Shown: piece after piece, positions 1 to 8,900 of the stretch | Numbering within the stretch: the stretch's first letter is position 1 | Layout of the letters: each line of letters begins with the position of its first letter | Assembly: GCA_947465645.1 (NCBI GenBank) | Contig: CANIBQ010000002.1 | Coordinates: 62,001 to 126,000, forward strand | Reading direction: 5' to 3' | Length of the DNA: 64,000 bases | Source: Acidobacteriota bacterium | GTDB lineage: Bacteria; Acidobacteriota; Vicinamibacteria; Vicinamibacterales; UBA2999 | The notes under the pieces: model-generated | Seen by the model: the letters and a program-made list of their open reading frames with translations, nothing else | Told to the model about the DNA's origin: nothing | Databases searched by the model: none | Translations under genes and position numbers: made by a program

Positions 1-1158
1 CCACGCGCGCGTGAGGGAGGCGTCGGTCGGGCAGAAGCAATACTTGGTGTCATACCCGGTGAACCCCAGCTTGTTCCGGGGGGTCGCCTGCCAGCTGACC
101 CGGACCTGCACGTCCGGCTGCCTCTGCTCGTTCCACACCCGGCGACTCGTGTCGGGGTCGTAGGTCCACGCGTTGGGATTGTTGACGTTCTTGTTCCAGA
201 AGAGCCCCGCCACGTAGTCTTCGTTGACGTTGTACCGCGTCGCCGCAAAGAACCAGATCCGGTCGCGCAAGATCGGGCCGCCGAACGCGGGATTGATGTC
301 CCAGTTCGCCTTGATGCTGTTGGGCGTGCCCAGGCCGCGGGCCTTCAGGTCGTCAGTGAGGTTGTCGCCCTGCAACTTGCCGGGCGCGTAGGCGCCGAAC
401 ACGACCCCGTTGAACGAGTTGCCTCCTTCGCGCAGGGTGTAGTTGGTGCGGACCCCGCCCGCGTGCATCTCGGCATTGTTCGACCCGGTGTCAATCGTGA
501 TTTCCTGAAGACCCATCGGATTCAGAAAGAGGGTCGAGGTCGCGGCACCGACCCCGAACGAGGCCATCGAAAGTCCATTCAAAGTCGTCCCTGAATCTTC
601 CGACCTCGAACCGTGGGCGGTCATGTTGCCGGTCACGGCTCTCACCCCCGCGCCGCCGACATCCTGCCGCCGGAAGTCGACGCTCGGGATCAGCACGCCC
701 AACGCCGTTCGCAGTCCTGAACTCGGTAGCGTGTCGAGGACCTCACGATCCATCACCCGCTGCTGCTGGGTGCTCTGCACGTCGACCACCGGCGTCTCTC
801 CAGTGACCGTGATCGTCTCTTCTACCCCGCCGACCCGCAGATCGGCATTGATGCGGGCGGTGAAGCTGCCCGACAACTCGACCCCTTCACGCTGCACCGA
901 CGCGAAACCCGGCAACGTGAACGTCACCACGTAGATCCCGGGCCGCAGGTTCTCGATCGCGTACTGCCCGGTGCCGTCCGTCACGGCGGTCCGGACCTTT
1001 TCAATCAACGCCGGACTGGCCGCCTCGACCGTCACGCCCGGGAGCACGGCGCCCGATGCATCTCTGACGACGCCGCTGATCGCAGCCTGCGCAGACGCCA
1101 CGACCGGCAGCAACACCGCGAACCCGAACACCGCCGCAATCTTGCCAATCTTCAGCAC
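1..1158 (-). CDS. TonB-dependent receptor, Oar-like (N-terminal part, cut by window edge)
   Basis: Outer-membrane TonB-dependent receptor; 386 codons are present and the frame runs open through position 1. A GTG start at 1158 is preferred over the ATG at 1179 because GGAGG lies 7-8 nt before the GTG and the protein then opens with a clean signal peptide (VLKIGKIAAVF... cleaved near VASAQA). Next comes a carboxypeptidase-regulatory-like beta-sandwich (about residues 28-100, with the GVVRDASGAVLPGVTV pattern), then a plug domain carrying VEETITVTGETPVVD. The barrel begins with GGPILRDRIWFFAATRY, typical of the Oar/CarboxypepD_reg class abundant in Acidobacteriota. The substrate cannot be told. 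The next gene to the right is divergent. Confidence 0.9.
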   Translation of the reverse strand, partial: MLKIGKIAAVFGFAVLLPVVASAQAAISGVVRDASGAVLPGVTVEAASPALIEKVRTAVTDGTGQYAIENLRPGIYVVTFTLPGFASVQREGVELSGSFTARINADLRVGGVEETITVTGETPVVDVQSTQQQRVMDREVLDTLPSSGLRTALGVLIPSVDFRRQDVGGAGVRAVTGNMTAHGSRSEDSGTTLNGLSMASFGVGAATSTLFLNPMGLQEITIDTGSNNAEMHAGGVRTNYTLREGGNSFNGVVFGAYAPGKLQGDNLTDDLKARGLGTPNSIKANWDINPAFGGPILRDRIWFFAATRYNVNEDYVAGLFWNKNVNNPNAWTYDPDTSRRVWNEQRQPDVQVRVSWQATPRNKLGFTGYDTKYCFCPTDASLTRAW

Positions 1159-1267
1159 GGATAACCCTCCGGTCGTCATATTTCCTAAGCACATCCCCGC
1201 GTGCGCCCACACCCTGATACAGAGTGGCCGCTAGTGTCAAGTCGGATCGAGGTAAACTAGCGCCGCC

Positions 1268-1756
1268 ATGAACCGAGCGCTGATGACGCTGATCGTGACC
1301 GCAGGGCTGCTGACGCCTCCAGCGACGTTTGCCCAGGCCAGGCCGGACCTGTCCGGCACGTGGCGGCTCAACTTCGACAAGAGTGGTCCGGGTGTCGCCG
1401 GCAACGGCGCCGACGTTCCGTTTCCGAGCGAAATGGTGATCGCGCAGTCGGCGACCGAGTTGTCGGTCAAGCGCAGCAGCGTGCGGCAGGCACCGTTCGC
1501 CGCGATCTACAAGCTCGATGGCAGCCGAGTCAGCGTGCAGGCGCCGGCCGAGATCACCGAAACCGGAGAGGCGAAGTTCGACGGCTCGACGGTGGTGATT
1601 ACCTCACGCCGTTCGTTCCCGTCGCCCGCGGGAGACATCGTGACCGAGTTCAGGGAGATCCTGACCCTCACCGGCGACGTGCTCACCGTCAAGAAGACGA
1701 TGACGCAGGAGGGCGAATCCCAGACCGAAAGCGCCATCTACGACAGGACGCCGTAG
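1268..1756 (+). CDS. Secreted protein of unknown function
   Basis: 162 aa with an N-terminal signal peptide (MNRALMTLIVTAGLL... cleaved near TFAQA). The mature part starts with DLSGTWRLNFDKS and continues as alternating beta-rich segments, resembling small lipocalin-like or beta-sandwich exported proteins that open with this LSGTW pattern in Acidobacteriota. No catalytic motif is visible. There is no Shine-Dalgarno; a possible -10 box TAAACT (1253-1258) lies 9 nt before the ATG, so the message may be nearly leaderless. It is divergent from the TonB receptor. I do not recognise a function. Confidence 0.7.
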   Translation: MNRALMTLIVTAGLLTPPATFAQARPDLSGTWRLNFDKSGPGVAGNGADVPFPSEMVIAQSATELSVKRSSVRQAPFAAIYKLDGSRVSVQAPAEITETGEAKFDGSTVVITSRRSFPSPAGDIVTEFREILTLTGDVLTVKKTMTQEGESQTESAIYDRTP

Positions 1757-1780
1757 GCGGCAGCGCACGGCGTATTCGTA

Positions 1781-2683
1781 TTACTTGCCCGCCTCCGGTT
1801 TGATTCCCCGAGTCTGCTCGTAGACGTTCCTCATGTGCTTGAGGACGACGTTGCCCTCGTGGCAGTCATGTTCCCACGCCGGATCGATGAGGCGTAACGC
1901 GCGGTTCCAGTCGTTGCTGCCGGGTCTCTGCCGCGTCATCGGCGCCGCGGTGGTGAACGTCCAGGGGCGGGTAAACACCGTCGGATCGTCAATGGTCATC
2001 GTCCACGTGATCGTCTCCGAGTCGGTCATCGTGTAGCGCTCCACCACCTTCGCGTTCGCGCTGTAGAAGTCTCCCCCCAGGGCCATCCGCGTCTTGCCGT
2101 TGAAGTTCGTGCTTTCGATCACGAGCGTGTCGCCTTCCCAGCGTCCGATCGGGTCTCCCAGCCAGAGCCGGATGTTGTCGGGCAGGTGTTGCCGCCGGTT
2201 CATGTCGACGACGCGCATGATCTGCTCCTGGGCACCGATGACGATGGTGTTCCCCGAATACATGAAGCGCTGCGCAAACGAGTGGAGGCGTCCGATGTCG
2301 TAGAACTCGCAGTGTCCGACCGGATCTTCGTAGGCGTTGTTATCCTCGCGCTTCCGCTCCCGCTCGACCAGGGCCCACGGCTGGTATGGAATCTTGCCAT
2401 CGGGTGGGTCGATGATCAGGCTCTTCCCTCCCCGGATGCCGAACCCCGAGGTGTGGTCTTCCAGGATCACGGTATGGGTGAGGCCGCTTCCCATTCCGCT
2501 GAAGGTGCCCCTGAGGTCGGGTTTGCCGTCGGCGGTTCGGGGAATCGGACCCGGCGTGACGACGGGTGCCGGCGGACCCCCGCCCCGGCCGCCGCGCCCC
2601 TGAGCGAAAACCGGCTCGGACAGCATCGGCAGCGTGACGGCCAAGGCCGCGATCGAGAGCAGGAAGCACGCTCGTGTATGCAT
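1781..2683 (-). CDS. Secreted protein of unknown function (DGKPDLRG family), paralogue A
   Basis: 300 aa. ATG at 2683 is chosen because AGGAG stands 4 nt upstream and it yields a signal peptide (MHTRACFLLSIAALAVTLP... FAQG); an upstream in-frame ATG at 2710 would overlap the previous gene. The mature protein starts with a Gly/Arg/Pro-rich linker, then TADGKPDLRGTFSG, and shares with its upstream neighbour the blocks IDPPDGKIPYQPWAL, a YTMTDSETITWTMTIDDPTVFTR-type block and a C-terminal ECxxxxxxLKH-like end. The family is common in Acidobacteriota and has no assigned function known to me. It lies 16 bp after the neighbour's stop, probably in the same operon. Confidence 0.75.
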   Translation of the reverse strand: MHTRACFLLSIAALAVTLPMLSEPVFAQGRGGRGGGPPAPVVTPGPIPRTADGKPDLRGTFSGMGSGLTHTVILEDHTSGFGIRGGKSLIIDPPDGKIPYQPWALVERERKREDNNAYEDPVGHCEFYDIGRLHSFAQRFMYSGNTIVIGAQEQIMRVVDMNRRQHLPDNIRLWLGDPIGRWEGDTLVIESTNFNGKTRMALGGDFYSANAKVVERYTMTDSETITWTMTIDDPTVFTRPWTFTTAAPMTRQRPGSNDWNRALRLIDPAWEHDCHEGNVVLKHMRNVYEQTRGIKPEAGK

Positions 2684-2699
2684 GACGCTCCTCACGCGA

Positions 2700-3554
2700 T
2701 CATTGAACATCGAAATCCCTCGGCCATGTGTGATGAATGCCCAACTCGTCGAGCATCGCGGTGCATTCGTAGTCGAGAAGGCCGACGTCGGTCTGCCGCT
2801 GGAGCTGCATGCGAATCGTCCACGGCCGGGTGAACACCTTGGGATCTTCCATCGTCGCTTCGTACTGCAACGTATCGGGGCCGATCAGCGTGTACCGCTC
2901 GACCACGTGCAACGCCTCGCTGTGGAAGTTTCCCGCCATGTCGAACCACGTATAGGCATTGAAGTTGGTCAGATCGGCCACCAGCGAGTTGCCCTCGTAA
3001 CGGCCGCGCGCCATGCCGTTCCATCGGGAGTTGAAGCCATCGCCATCGTCGGGACCAGGCCGTGGTCCAAAGGCGTCGGTGATCGGGACGATGCGCTTCT
3101 TGTGACTCCACTCGTAGGCGAAATTCACGTCGTCGGCGGTTTGAATGATCCGAAACGGCCAGCCCAGGTAGGTCAGCCGGGGTACGCCCGGCAGATAGCA
3201 TTTCGCCAACGGGTCCGCATTGGTGTACGGATCGGCGGATCGGGTCTTCAGGTAGTTCTCCTGGCGCTTCTTGAGCGCCCAGGGCTGGTAGGGAATCTTG
3301 CCGTCCGGAGGGTCGACCACGAAACCCCGTCCCGCTGGGACGCCGGGCTTGGCGCCATGATCCTCGAGGTCGTACTTCGCCAGGTTCCAGGCGCGCCACA
3401 CGCCCTGTAGATCAGGATGACCCTCAGGGGTCCGCGGGGGGGTGTAGGACCGGGCGGCTGCCGGGGCCTGCGCCGCCACCGGCGACACCGAAGAAGACGC
3501 CGCGACCGCAATCGCGCCGCCGACAATCACGAATGCGATAAACGAATTCCGCAT
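2700..3554 (-). CDS. Secreted protein of unknown function (DGKPDLRG family), paralogue B
   Basis: 284 aa with a signal peptide (MRNSFIAFVIVGGAIAVAA... VAAQA). The mature N-terminus PPRTPEGHPDLQGVWRA matches TADGKPDLRGTFSG of the following gene, and both contain DPPDGKIPYQPWAL and MEDPKVFTRPWTI-like segments, so the two are tandem paralogues. About 30% of positions look shared by eye. It is the first gene of the two-gene minus-strand unit. No enzyme motif, metal site or lipobox was found, so the function is unknown. Confidence 0.75.
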   Translation of the reverse strand: MRNSFIAFVIVGGAIAVAASSSVSPVAAQAPAAARSYTPPRTPEGHPDLQGVWRAWNLAKYDLEDHGAKPGVPAGRGFVVDPPDGKIPYQPWALKKRQENYLKTRSADPYTNADPLAKCYLPGVPRLTYLGWPFRIIQTADDVNFAYEWSHKKRIVPITDAFGPRPGPDDGDGFNSRWNGMARGRYEGNSLVADLTNFNAYTWFDMAGNFHSEALHVVERYTLIGPDTLQYEATMEDPKVFTRPWTIRMQLQRQTDVGLLDYECTAMLDELGIHHTWPRDFDVQ

Positions 3555-3691
3555 CTATGGGTCTCGTTGAAAGGGTCTTGGACGCGCCGCCGGCGCCCGA
3601 GAGAGTCTACCCGAACTCGGAGACGTTGACACGCCTGAGGCGGAGGCCTAAGCTGCGCCGTCGGTGTGCTGTGTGCCGCCAAGGAGAACAC

Positions 3692-4999
3692 ATGAAGAAT
3701 CCGAATCGGCACGTGCGCAATGGCGTCATCGCGGTCGCGGCATGCGTGTGCGTGTTGTTCCTGCATGCCGGACCTGCCGCGCAGGGCCAGGCGCCTCGCT
3801 ACAAGTTCGACCCGGATTTTCCGAAGGTGCTGCCGAACAAGTGGAAGATCGGTGGCGTGATGGGGATTTCCATCATGGCGGACGACAGCATCTGGGTCTA
3901 CAACCGTCCCAACGACTTGACCAACCTCGAACTCGGCGCGGAGACCACTCCACCGCTGGCGGCCTGCTGCGTCCGGCCGCCGTCGATGATTCACTTCGAC
4001 CGGCAAGGCAATGTGATCGGATCGTTCGTCGCGCCGCAGGGGCACGGCATGGACACCGACAGCAAGGGATTCGCGTACCTCGGTCAGGACACCGTCCGTA
4101 AGTACGACACGAAGACGGGCAGGATGGTCGCGGAGGTCCCGCGCGCGCCGGAGAGCGAAGATGGCGGTCCCAATCGGCCGGCAGCGCTTCCGAAGGTGGT
4201 CCCCGGCCAGGGCGGCCGGGGCCCGATCGCTGGATTCCTCCCGCAGCCCCCCGGCGCCCCAGGACGCGGCGGTCGCGGGAACGCCGACCCCGCTGCGGAG
4301 CGGGCTGCGGCTGCCGCCTTCTACGCCAAGTATCCTCCGGCTACCCCAATGATCGTCGGCGGCATCGAAGAGGTACGGGTCGATGAACCGGCGCGCGAAC
4401 TGTACGTCGCGGACAGCTACCTGGGCGGGCGCGTCATGGTGTTCGACCTCGACACCTTTGCGTTCAAGCGAGGCTGGGGGGCGCACGGCAAGAAGCTGTC
4501 GGAGATCAGCACCAACGACGCCGACCACGTCTACACGCCCGGTGGCCCGCCGCCGAAGGATTACGTCGGGCATCTCACGCTCGCCTTCTCGAATGACGGC
4601 TTCGTCTATGCCGCGGATCGCCGGGCGAACCGCATTGACGTCACCACCAAGGATGGCAAGCTGGTCAAGGAATTCATGATCTCCCCGATGACCCCGTCAG
4701 ACCGCGGGGCCGCAGGCGGAGTGGCGTTCTCGGCGGACAAGGAACAGAAATACCTGATCATTTCCGACATGGCGAACAGCCACGTCTGGTTCCTCAACCG
4801 CGCCGACGGCAAGGTTCTGGGTAACTTCGGCACGATGGGCGACCAGGGTGGCCTGTTCTACGGGCTGCACATGGTGGAGGTCGACTCCAGGAACTACATC
4901 TACACGGGTGAAGTCTTCGCTGGCGAGCGGATTCAGCGCTTCGTGCCTTCCGACAGTCCCAGAGGAAAGCTGCTCGAACAATTGTCCGCGCTGCCATAG
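3692..4999 (+). CDS. Exported NHL/beta-propeller repeat protein
   Basis: 435 aa. ATG at 3692 is chosen because AAGGAG (3681-3686) lies 5 nt upstream; the longer frame from 3557 has no signal peptide. The signal peptide is MKNPNRHVRNGVIAVAACVCVLF... AAQG. The mature part contains repeated WVYNRP, GHGMDTDSKGFAYLGQ, LYVADSYLGGRVMVFD, GFVYAADRRANRIDV and YIYTGEVFAGERIQRF segments, the hallmark of NHL/SMP-30-like propeller blades, with a Gly/Pro-rich insert near residues 170-200. Such proteins bind ligands or act as lactonase-like enzymes; no catalytic residues can be assigned here. Confidence 0.78.
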   Translation: MKNPNRHVRNGVIAVAACVCVLFLHAGPAAQGQAPRYKFDPDFPKVLPNKWKIGGVMGISIMADDSIWVYNRPNDLTNLELGAETTPPLAACCVRPPSMIHFDRQGNVIGSFVAPQGHGMDTDSKGFAYLGQDTVRKYDTKTGRMVAEVPRAPESEDGGPNRPAALPKVVPGQGGRGPIAGFLPQPPGAPGRGGRGNADPAAERAAAAAFYAKYPPATPMIVGGIEEVRVDEPARELYVADSYLGGRVMVFDLDTFAFKRGWGAHGKKLSEISTNDADHVYTPGGPPPKDYVGHLTLAFSNDGFVYAADRRANRIDVTTKDGKLVKEFMISPMTPSDRGAAGGVAFSADKEQKYLIISDMANSHVWFLNRADGKVLGNFGTMGDQGGLFYGLHMVEVDSRNYIYTGEVFAGERIQRFVPSDSPRGKLLEQLSALP

Positions 5000-5063
5000 G
5001 CACGTTCAGGGCGGCGACCTCATCGCAGCGCATCCGACCGCGAATCCGGACTACGATCGCCCC

Positions 5064-6050
5064 GTGCCGCGCAACCAGGAGGTGATCCGCCAGTGGAGGG
5101 TCCTTCATGCTCTCGAATCGTCCCGTCATGGCGTGGCGATCGACGCGCTGGCCGACCAGCTGGACGTCACCACGCGGACGATCCGGCGCGATCTCGCCGC
5201 GCTGCAGGAAGCGGGATTCCCCCTTTACGACGAGCACGATGACGAGGGGCGCGCCCGGTGGCGGCTCGACGGCCAGGTGCTCAAGGGGCTCGAAACCGGC
5301 TTCACGCTCGCGGAGCTGTGCGCACTCTATCTGAGCCGCAACCTGCTCGAATCGGTGGCCGGCACGCCATTCCAGCGCGACCTGACGCTCGCCTTCGGCC
5401 GCCTCGGCAAGATGCTGTCGCCCCGGATGCGCCAGTTCCTCGATCGCCTGCCGACGGTGCTGGCCGCCAAGCCCGGGCCCCGCGCGCGCGGCGGCGAATC
5501 CTCGGCCGACAGCGTGTCGCGGCTGCTCGAAGCGACGCTGCATTTCCGCGTCGCGACGATGAGATATCACTCCGTGTCGAGCGCGCGCGTGAAAGACTAC
5601 GTGGTGCATCCGCACCGGCTCGCGTTCGCCCAGGGGGGGCTGTACCTGCTGGCCTACGTGCCCGACTACGACGCGGTACGCACCTTCGCGGTGGACCGGA
5701 TCAAGTCGGTCTCCCTCGAGAAACAAACGTTCACGCCCAGGGAGGGGATCGCCGATGATGTCTTCGCCAACTCGCTCGGCGTGAACACCGGCCCGGCAGC
5801 GAAGGTCGAGATCGCGTTCGAAAGCCGGGTCGCGCCCTACGTGCGGGCGCGGGTGTGGCACGCGTCTCAACAGGTCAAGGAGGCCCCCGATGGAGGCCTT
5901 CTCCTGACCATGGACGTCTGTCACGATTGGGCGCTTCGAAGCTGGATCCTGGGCTGGGGCCCCTTTGCGAGGGTGATGACGCCTGCCGCGCTCGCCAAAG
6001 ACGTGCAATCCGATCTGCAGGCTGCGACCGAACGTTACAGACAGGCCTGA
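5064..6050 (+). CDS. WYL-domain transcriptional regulator (YafY/DeoR-like)
   Basis: 328 aa, GTG start. N-terminal winged helix-turn-helix of HTH_11 type (residues about 5-60, LADQLDVTTRTIRRDLAALQ recognition region). A WYL domain follows at about 160-225, with YHSVSSARVKDYVVHPHRL and AYVPDYDAVRTFAVDRI; the C-terminus (240-325) fits the WCX extension. WYL domains bind nucleotides or nucleic acids and often control stress or defence genes. The stop lies 3 nt before the UPF0182 gene, so the two are probably cotranscribed. The longer frame from 4848 overlaps the previous gene and is rejected. Confidence 0.88.
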   Translation: MPRNQEVIRQWRVLHALESSRHGVAIDALADQLDVTTRTIRRDLAALQEAGFPLYDEHDDEGRARWRLDGQVLKGLETGFTLAELCALYLSRNLLESVAGTPFQRDLTLAFGRLGKMLSPRMRQFLDRLPTVLAAKPGPRARGGESSADSVSRLLEATLHFRVATMRYHSVSSARVKDYVVHPHRLAFAQGGLYLLAYVPDYDAVRTFAVDRIKSVSLEKQTFTPREGIADDVFANSLGVNTGPAAKVEIAFESRVAPYVRARVWHASQQVKEAPDGGLLLTMDVCHDWALRSWILGWGPFARVMTPAALAKDVQSDLQAATERYRQA

Positions 6051-6053
6051 TTT

Positions 6054-8798
6054 ATGCCGCCACGCTCTTCACGCTTTATCGTCCTCGGCCTCTTCCTGCT
6101 GGTCTTTTTTGCGGGACCCTCGCTGATCCGGTTTTCGACTGACTGGCTGTGGTTCTCCGAGCTCGGGTACCAGCAGCTGTTCCTGACCATGCTGCGCGCC
6201 CAGGGCACGCTGTTCACGATCGCCTTCGTGGTCAGCGTCGTCTGGCTGACGTTCAACCTGCGGATGGCGCTCACGTCGGTCGGGGATGCGCGGCCGGTGT
6301 TCACGACCAAGGAAGGACTCGAGGTCGCGCTGCCGGGCCGCCAGCAGTTGCGCTCGCTTGCGGCGCTCGCGGCGTCGGTCGTGGCGCTGCTGGTCGGTCT
6401 GTTCGCCTCCTCGCAGTGGGAGACGTGGCTGGCGTGGCGATTTGCCGTGCCGTTCGGCGAGCTGGATCCGATCCTCGGGCGGGACGCGGGCTTCTACGTG
6501 TTCTCGCTGCCATTCCTGCAGTTCGTCCGCGGGCTCGCGCAGGCGCTGGTGCTGCTCGCCGGCGTCGCGTCCGGCGGTATCTACCTGCTGTCGGGGAGCC
6601 TGTCGTCGCGTTTCGGCGCCACCGTCTGGATGACGCCGTCGGCCCGCCGGCACCTGGGCACGCTCGCGGCGATCTTCCTGATGCTGCTCGCCTTTGGCGC
6701 CTGGCTCGGCCAGGCGGAACAACTGGTCCAGCCCTCGGGGGTGATCTACGGGCCCGGTTACTCCGACGTCTACGGCCGCATGCCGGCAGCGCTGGCGCTG
6801 GCCGCCGTCGCCGTGATCGGCGCGGTGCTGGCGCTGGTGCATGCCTACACGCCCCGCAACTGGCCGCTCCCGGTCGCGGTCGTGTTGTACGTGCTGGTGG
6901 CAGTGGGCGGCGAGGTCTACAGCACGTTGATGCAGCGGTTCGTGGTGACGCCGAACGAGCAGACGAGCGAGGCGCCGTTCATCCAGCACAACATCGATGC
7001 GACGCGGCGGGCGTTCGCGCTCGACAAGGTCGAGACGCAGGAGCTCAGCGGTGACGCGCTCCTGACACGCCAGGAGATCGAGCGCAACGCGGCGACGATC
7101 GAGAACGTCCGCCTCTGGGACCACCAGCCGCTGCTCGACACCTTCGGGCAGCTCCAGGAGATCCGGACCTACTACGACTTCGTGTCGGTGGACAACGACC
7201 GTTACCAGATCGGAGGGAAGTCGCGGCAGGTGATGCTGTCGGCGCGGGAGATCAATACCGCAAGCCTTCCGAACCGCACCTGGGTCAACGAGCGCCTGAC
7301 CTTCACCCACGGCTACGGCCTCACCCTCGGCCCGGTCAACCAGGTGACCGAAGAGGGGCTGCCGGAGCTGTTTGTCCGGAACCTGCCGCCGGAAACCACC
7401 CCTGACCTGCCGATCACCGAGCCCAGCCTCTATTACGGGGAGCTGTCGAGCGACTACGTGATCGCCAGGACGGCGACCCGCGAGTTTCACTATCCGCGCG
7501 GCGAAGACAACGTCTTCACGCAGTACGACGGCCGCGGCGGCGTGGCGCTCTCGTCGTTCTGGCGCAAGCTGCTGTTCGCGTTCCGCTTCGGGTCGTACCA
7601 GATCCTGCTGGCCAACGACATCACCCCCGAGAGCCGGATCATGTTCCACCGGCAGATCCGCGAGCGCGTGCAGGCGCTGGCGCCGTTCCTCGCCTTCGAC
7701 CAGGACCCCTACCTGGTGATGGCGGAGGGCCGCCTGTTCTGGATGTACGACGCCTACACGACCAGCAACCGGTATCCGTACGCGACCCCCGCCGGAAACC
7801 TGAACTACATCCGCAACGCGGTGAAGATCGTCATCGACGCCTATCACGGCACGACGACGCTGTACCTGGCCGATGCCAACGACCCGATCGCGGCGACCTA
7901 CGCACGGATGTTCCCCGGGCTCTTCAAGCCGCTGGCGGAGATGCCGGCGTCGCTGCGGTCGCACGTCCGCTACCCGGAGGACATCTTCGCCATCCAGGCC
8001 TCCGTCTACGCGACCTACCACATGACCCAGCCCGATGTGTTCTACAACCGCGAGGATCAGTGGGAGGTGCCGGTGATCGAGGACGCGCGCGACGCGCGTC
8101 CGATGCAGCCGTACTACACGATCATGCGGCTGCCGGGCGAGGCCGAGCCCGAGTTCATCCAGATGCTGCCGTTCACGCCGCGCGCGAAAGACAACCTCGC
8201 GGCGTGGCTCGCGGCGCGCAGCGATGGCGAGCACTACGGCACGCTGCGCGTCTTCCAGTTCCCGAAGCAGAAAGTGATCTTCGGGCCCCGGCAGGTGGTG
8301 GCGCGCATCAACCAGGACCAGGCGATCTCGCCGCAGATCACCCTGTGGAACCAGCAGGGATCGCAGGTGATCTGGGGCACGCTGATGGTGATCCCGATCG
8401 AAGAGTCGCTGATCTACGTCCGGCCGCTGTACCTCCGCGCGTCAGGCGGGCGCATTCCCGAGCTGCAGCGGGTGATCGTCGCCTACCAGAATCAAATCGT
8501 CATGGAGCCGACGCTCGACGGAGCGCTGCAGCGCCTGTTTGGCGGCAGCACCGCGCCACGGCCGGAGGTCGAGCTCACCGGCGGTCCGACGCAGTCGCCG
8601 CCGGCGTCCAACGCCGCGCTCTCCCTGGGAGCCCCGGCGCAGGCCGGCGGCAACACGATCGCGCCGCTCGCGACCGCAGCGCAAGGCCACTACAATCGCG
8701 CCATCGAGGCGCAGCGCAACGGCGACTGGGCGAAGTATGGCGAGGAGCTGAGGCTCCTTGGACAGGCACTGAGTCGCATGCAATCTAACAATCGATGA
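6054..8798 (+). CDS. UPF0182 family integral membrane protein
   Basis: 914 aa, the usual length of UPF0182 (COG1615). The N-terminal third has about seven hydrophobic helices (VLGLFLLVFFAGPSLI, TIAFVVSVVWLTFNL, LAALAASVVALLVGLF and so on). The remaining two thirds are a large soluble domain with the conserved run PFIQHNIDATRRAF, IENVRLWD and YTTSNRYPYA. The C-terminus holds a short linker and a helical HYNRAIEAQRNGDWAKYGEEL segment typical of the family. The molecular function is unknown. It overlaps nothing and ends inside an ATCGATG heptad repeat shared with the convergent neighbour. Confidence 0.92.
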   Translation: MPPRSSRFIVLGLFLLVFFAGPSLIRFSTDWLWFSELGYQQLFLTMLRAQGTLFTIAFVVSVVWLTFNLRMALTSVGDARPVFTTKEGLEVALPGRQQLRSLAALAASVVALLVGLFASSQWETWLAWRFAVPFGELDPILGRDAGFYVFSLPFLQFVRGLAQALVLLAGVASGGIYLLSGSLSSRFGATVWMTPSARRHLGTLAAIFLMLLAFGAWLGQAEQLVQPSGVIYGPGYSDVYGRMPAALALAAVAVIGAVLALVHAYTPRNWPLPVAVVLYVLVAVGGEVYSTLMQRFVVTPNEQTSEAPFIQHNIDATRRAFALDKVETQELSGDALLTRQEIERNAATIENVRLWDHQPLLDTFGQLQEIRTYYDFVSVDNDRYQIGGKSRQVMLSAREINTASLPNRTWVNERLTFTHGYGLTLGPVNQVTEEGLPELFVRNLPPETTPDLPITEPSLYYGELSSDYVIARTATREFHYPRGEDNVFTQYDGRGGVALSSFWRKLLFAFRFGSYQILLANDITPESRIMFHRQIRERVQALAPFLAFDQDPYLVMAEGRLFWMYDAYTTSNRYPYATPAGNLNYIRNAVKIVIDAYHGTTTLYLADANDPIAATYARMFPGLFKPLAEMPASLRSHVRYPEDIFAIQASVYATYHMTQPDVFYNREDQWEVPVIEDARDARPMQPYYTIMRLPGEAEPEFIQMLPFTPRAKDNLAAWLAARSDGEHYGTLRVFQFPKQKVIFGPRQVVARINQDQAISPQITLWNQQGSQVIWGTLMVIPIEESLIYVRPLYLRASGGRIPELQRVIVAYQNQIVMEPTLDGALQRLFGGSTAPRPEVELTGGPTQSPPASNAALSLGAPAQAGGNTIAPLATAAQGHYNRAIEAQRNGDWAKYGEELRLLGQALSRMQSNNR

Positions 8799-8900
8799 TC
8801 GATGATGTGACAATCGATGGGATCAACGCGTCGATTGATCATCCGATGATCCGATCGGCGCAATGAACCCATCGATCGCAAGATCATCGATCATCGATGT
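8790..8900. repeat. ATCGATG heptads and inverted repeat spanning two convergent stop codons
   Basis: The heptad ATCGATG occurs twice in tandem at 8791-8804 on the plus strand and twice at 8885-8898 on the minus strand, with further ATCGAT copies at about 8813 and 8870. The two ends form an imperfect inverted repeat of about 30 bp. The TGA stop codons of both convergent genes (8796-8798 plus; 8891-8893 minus) are made by the same heptad. It may act as a bidirectional terminator, although no T-run is visible. Confidence 0.75.
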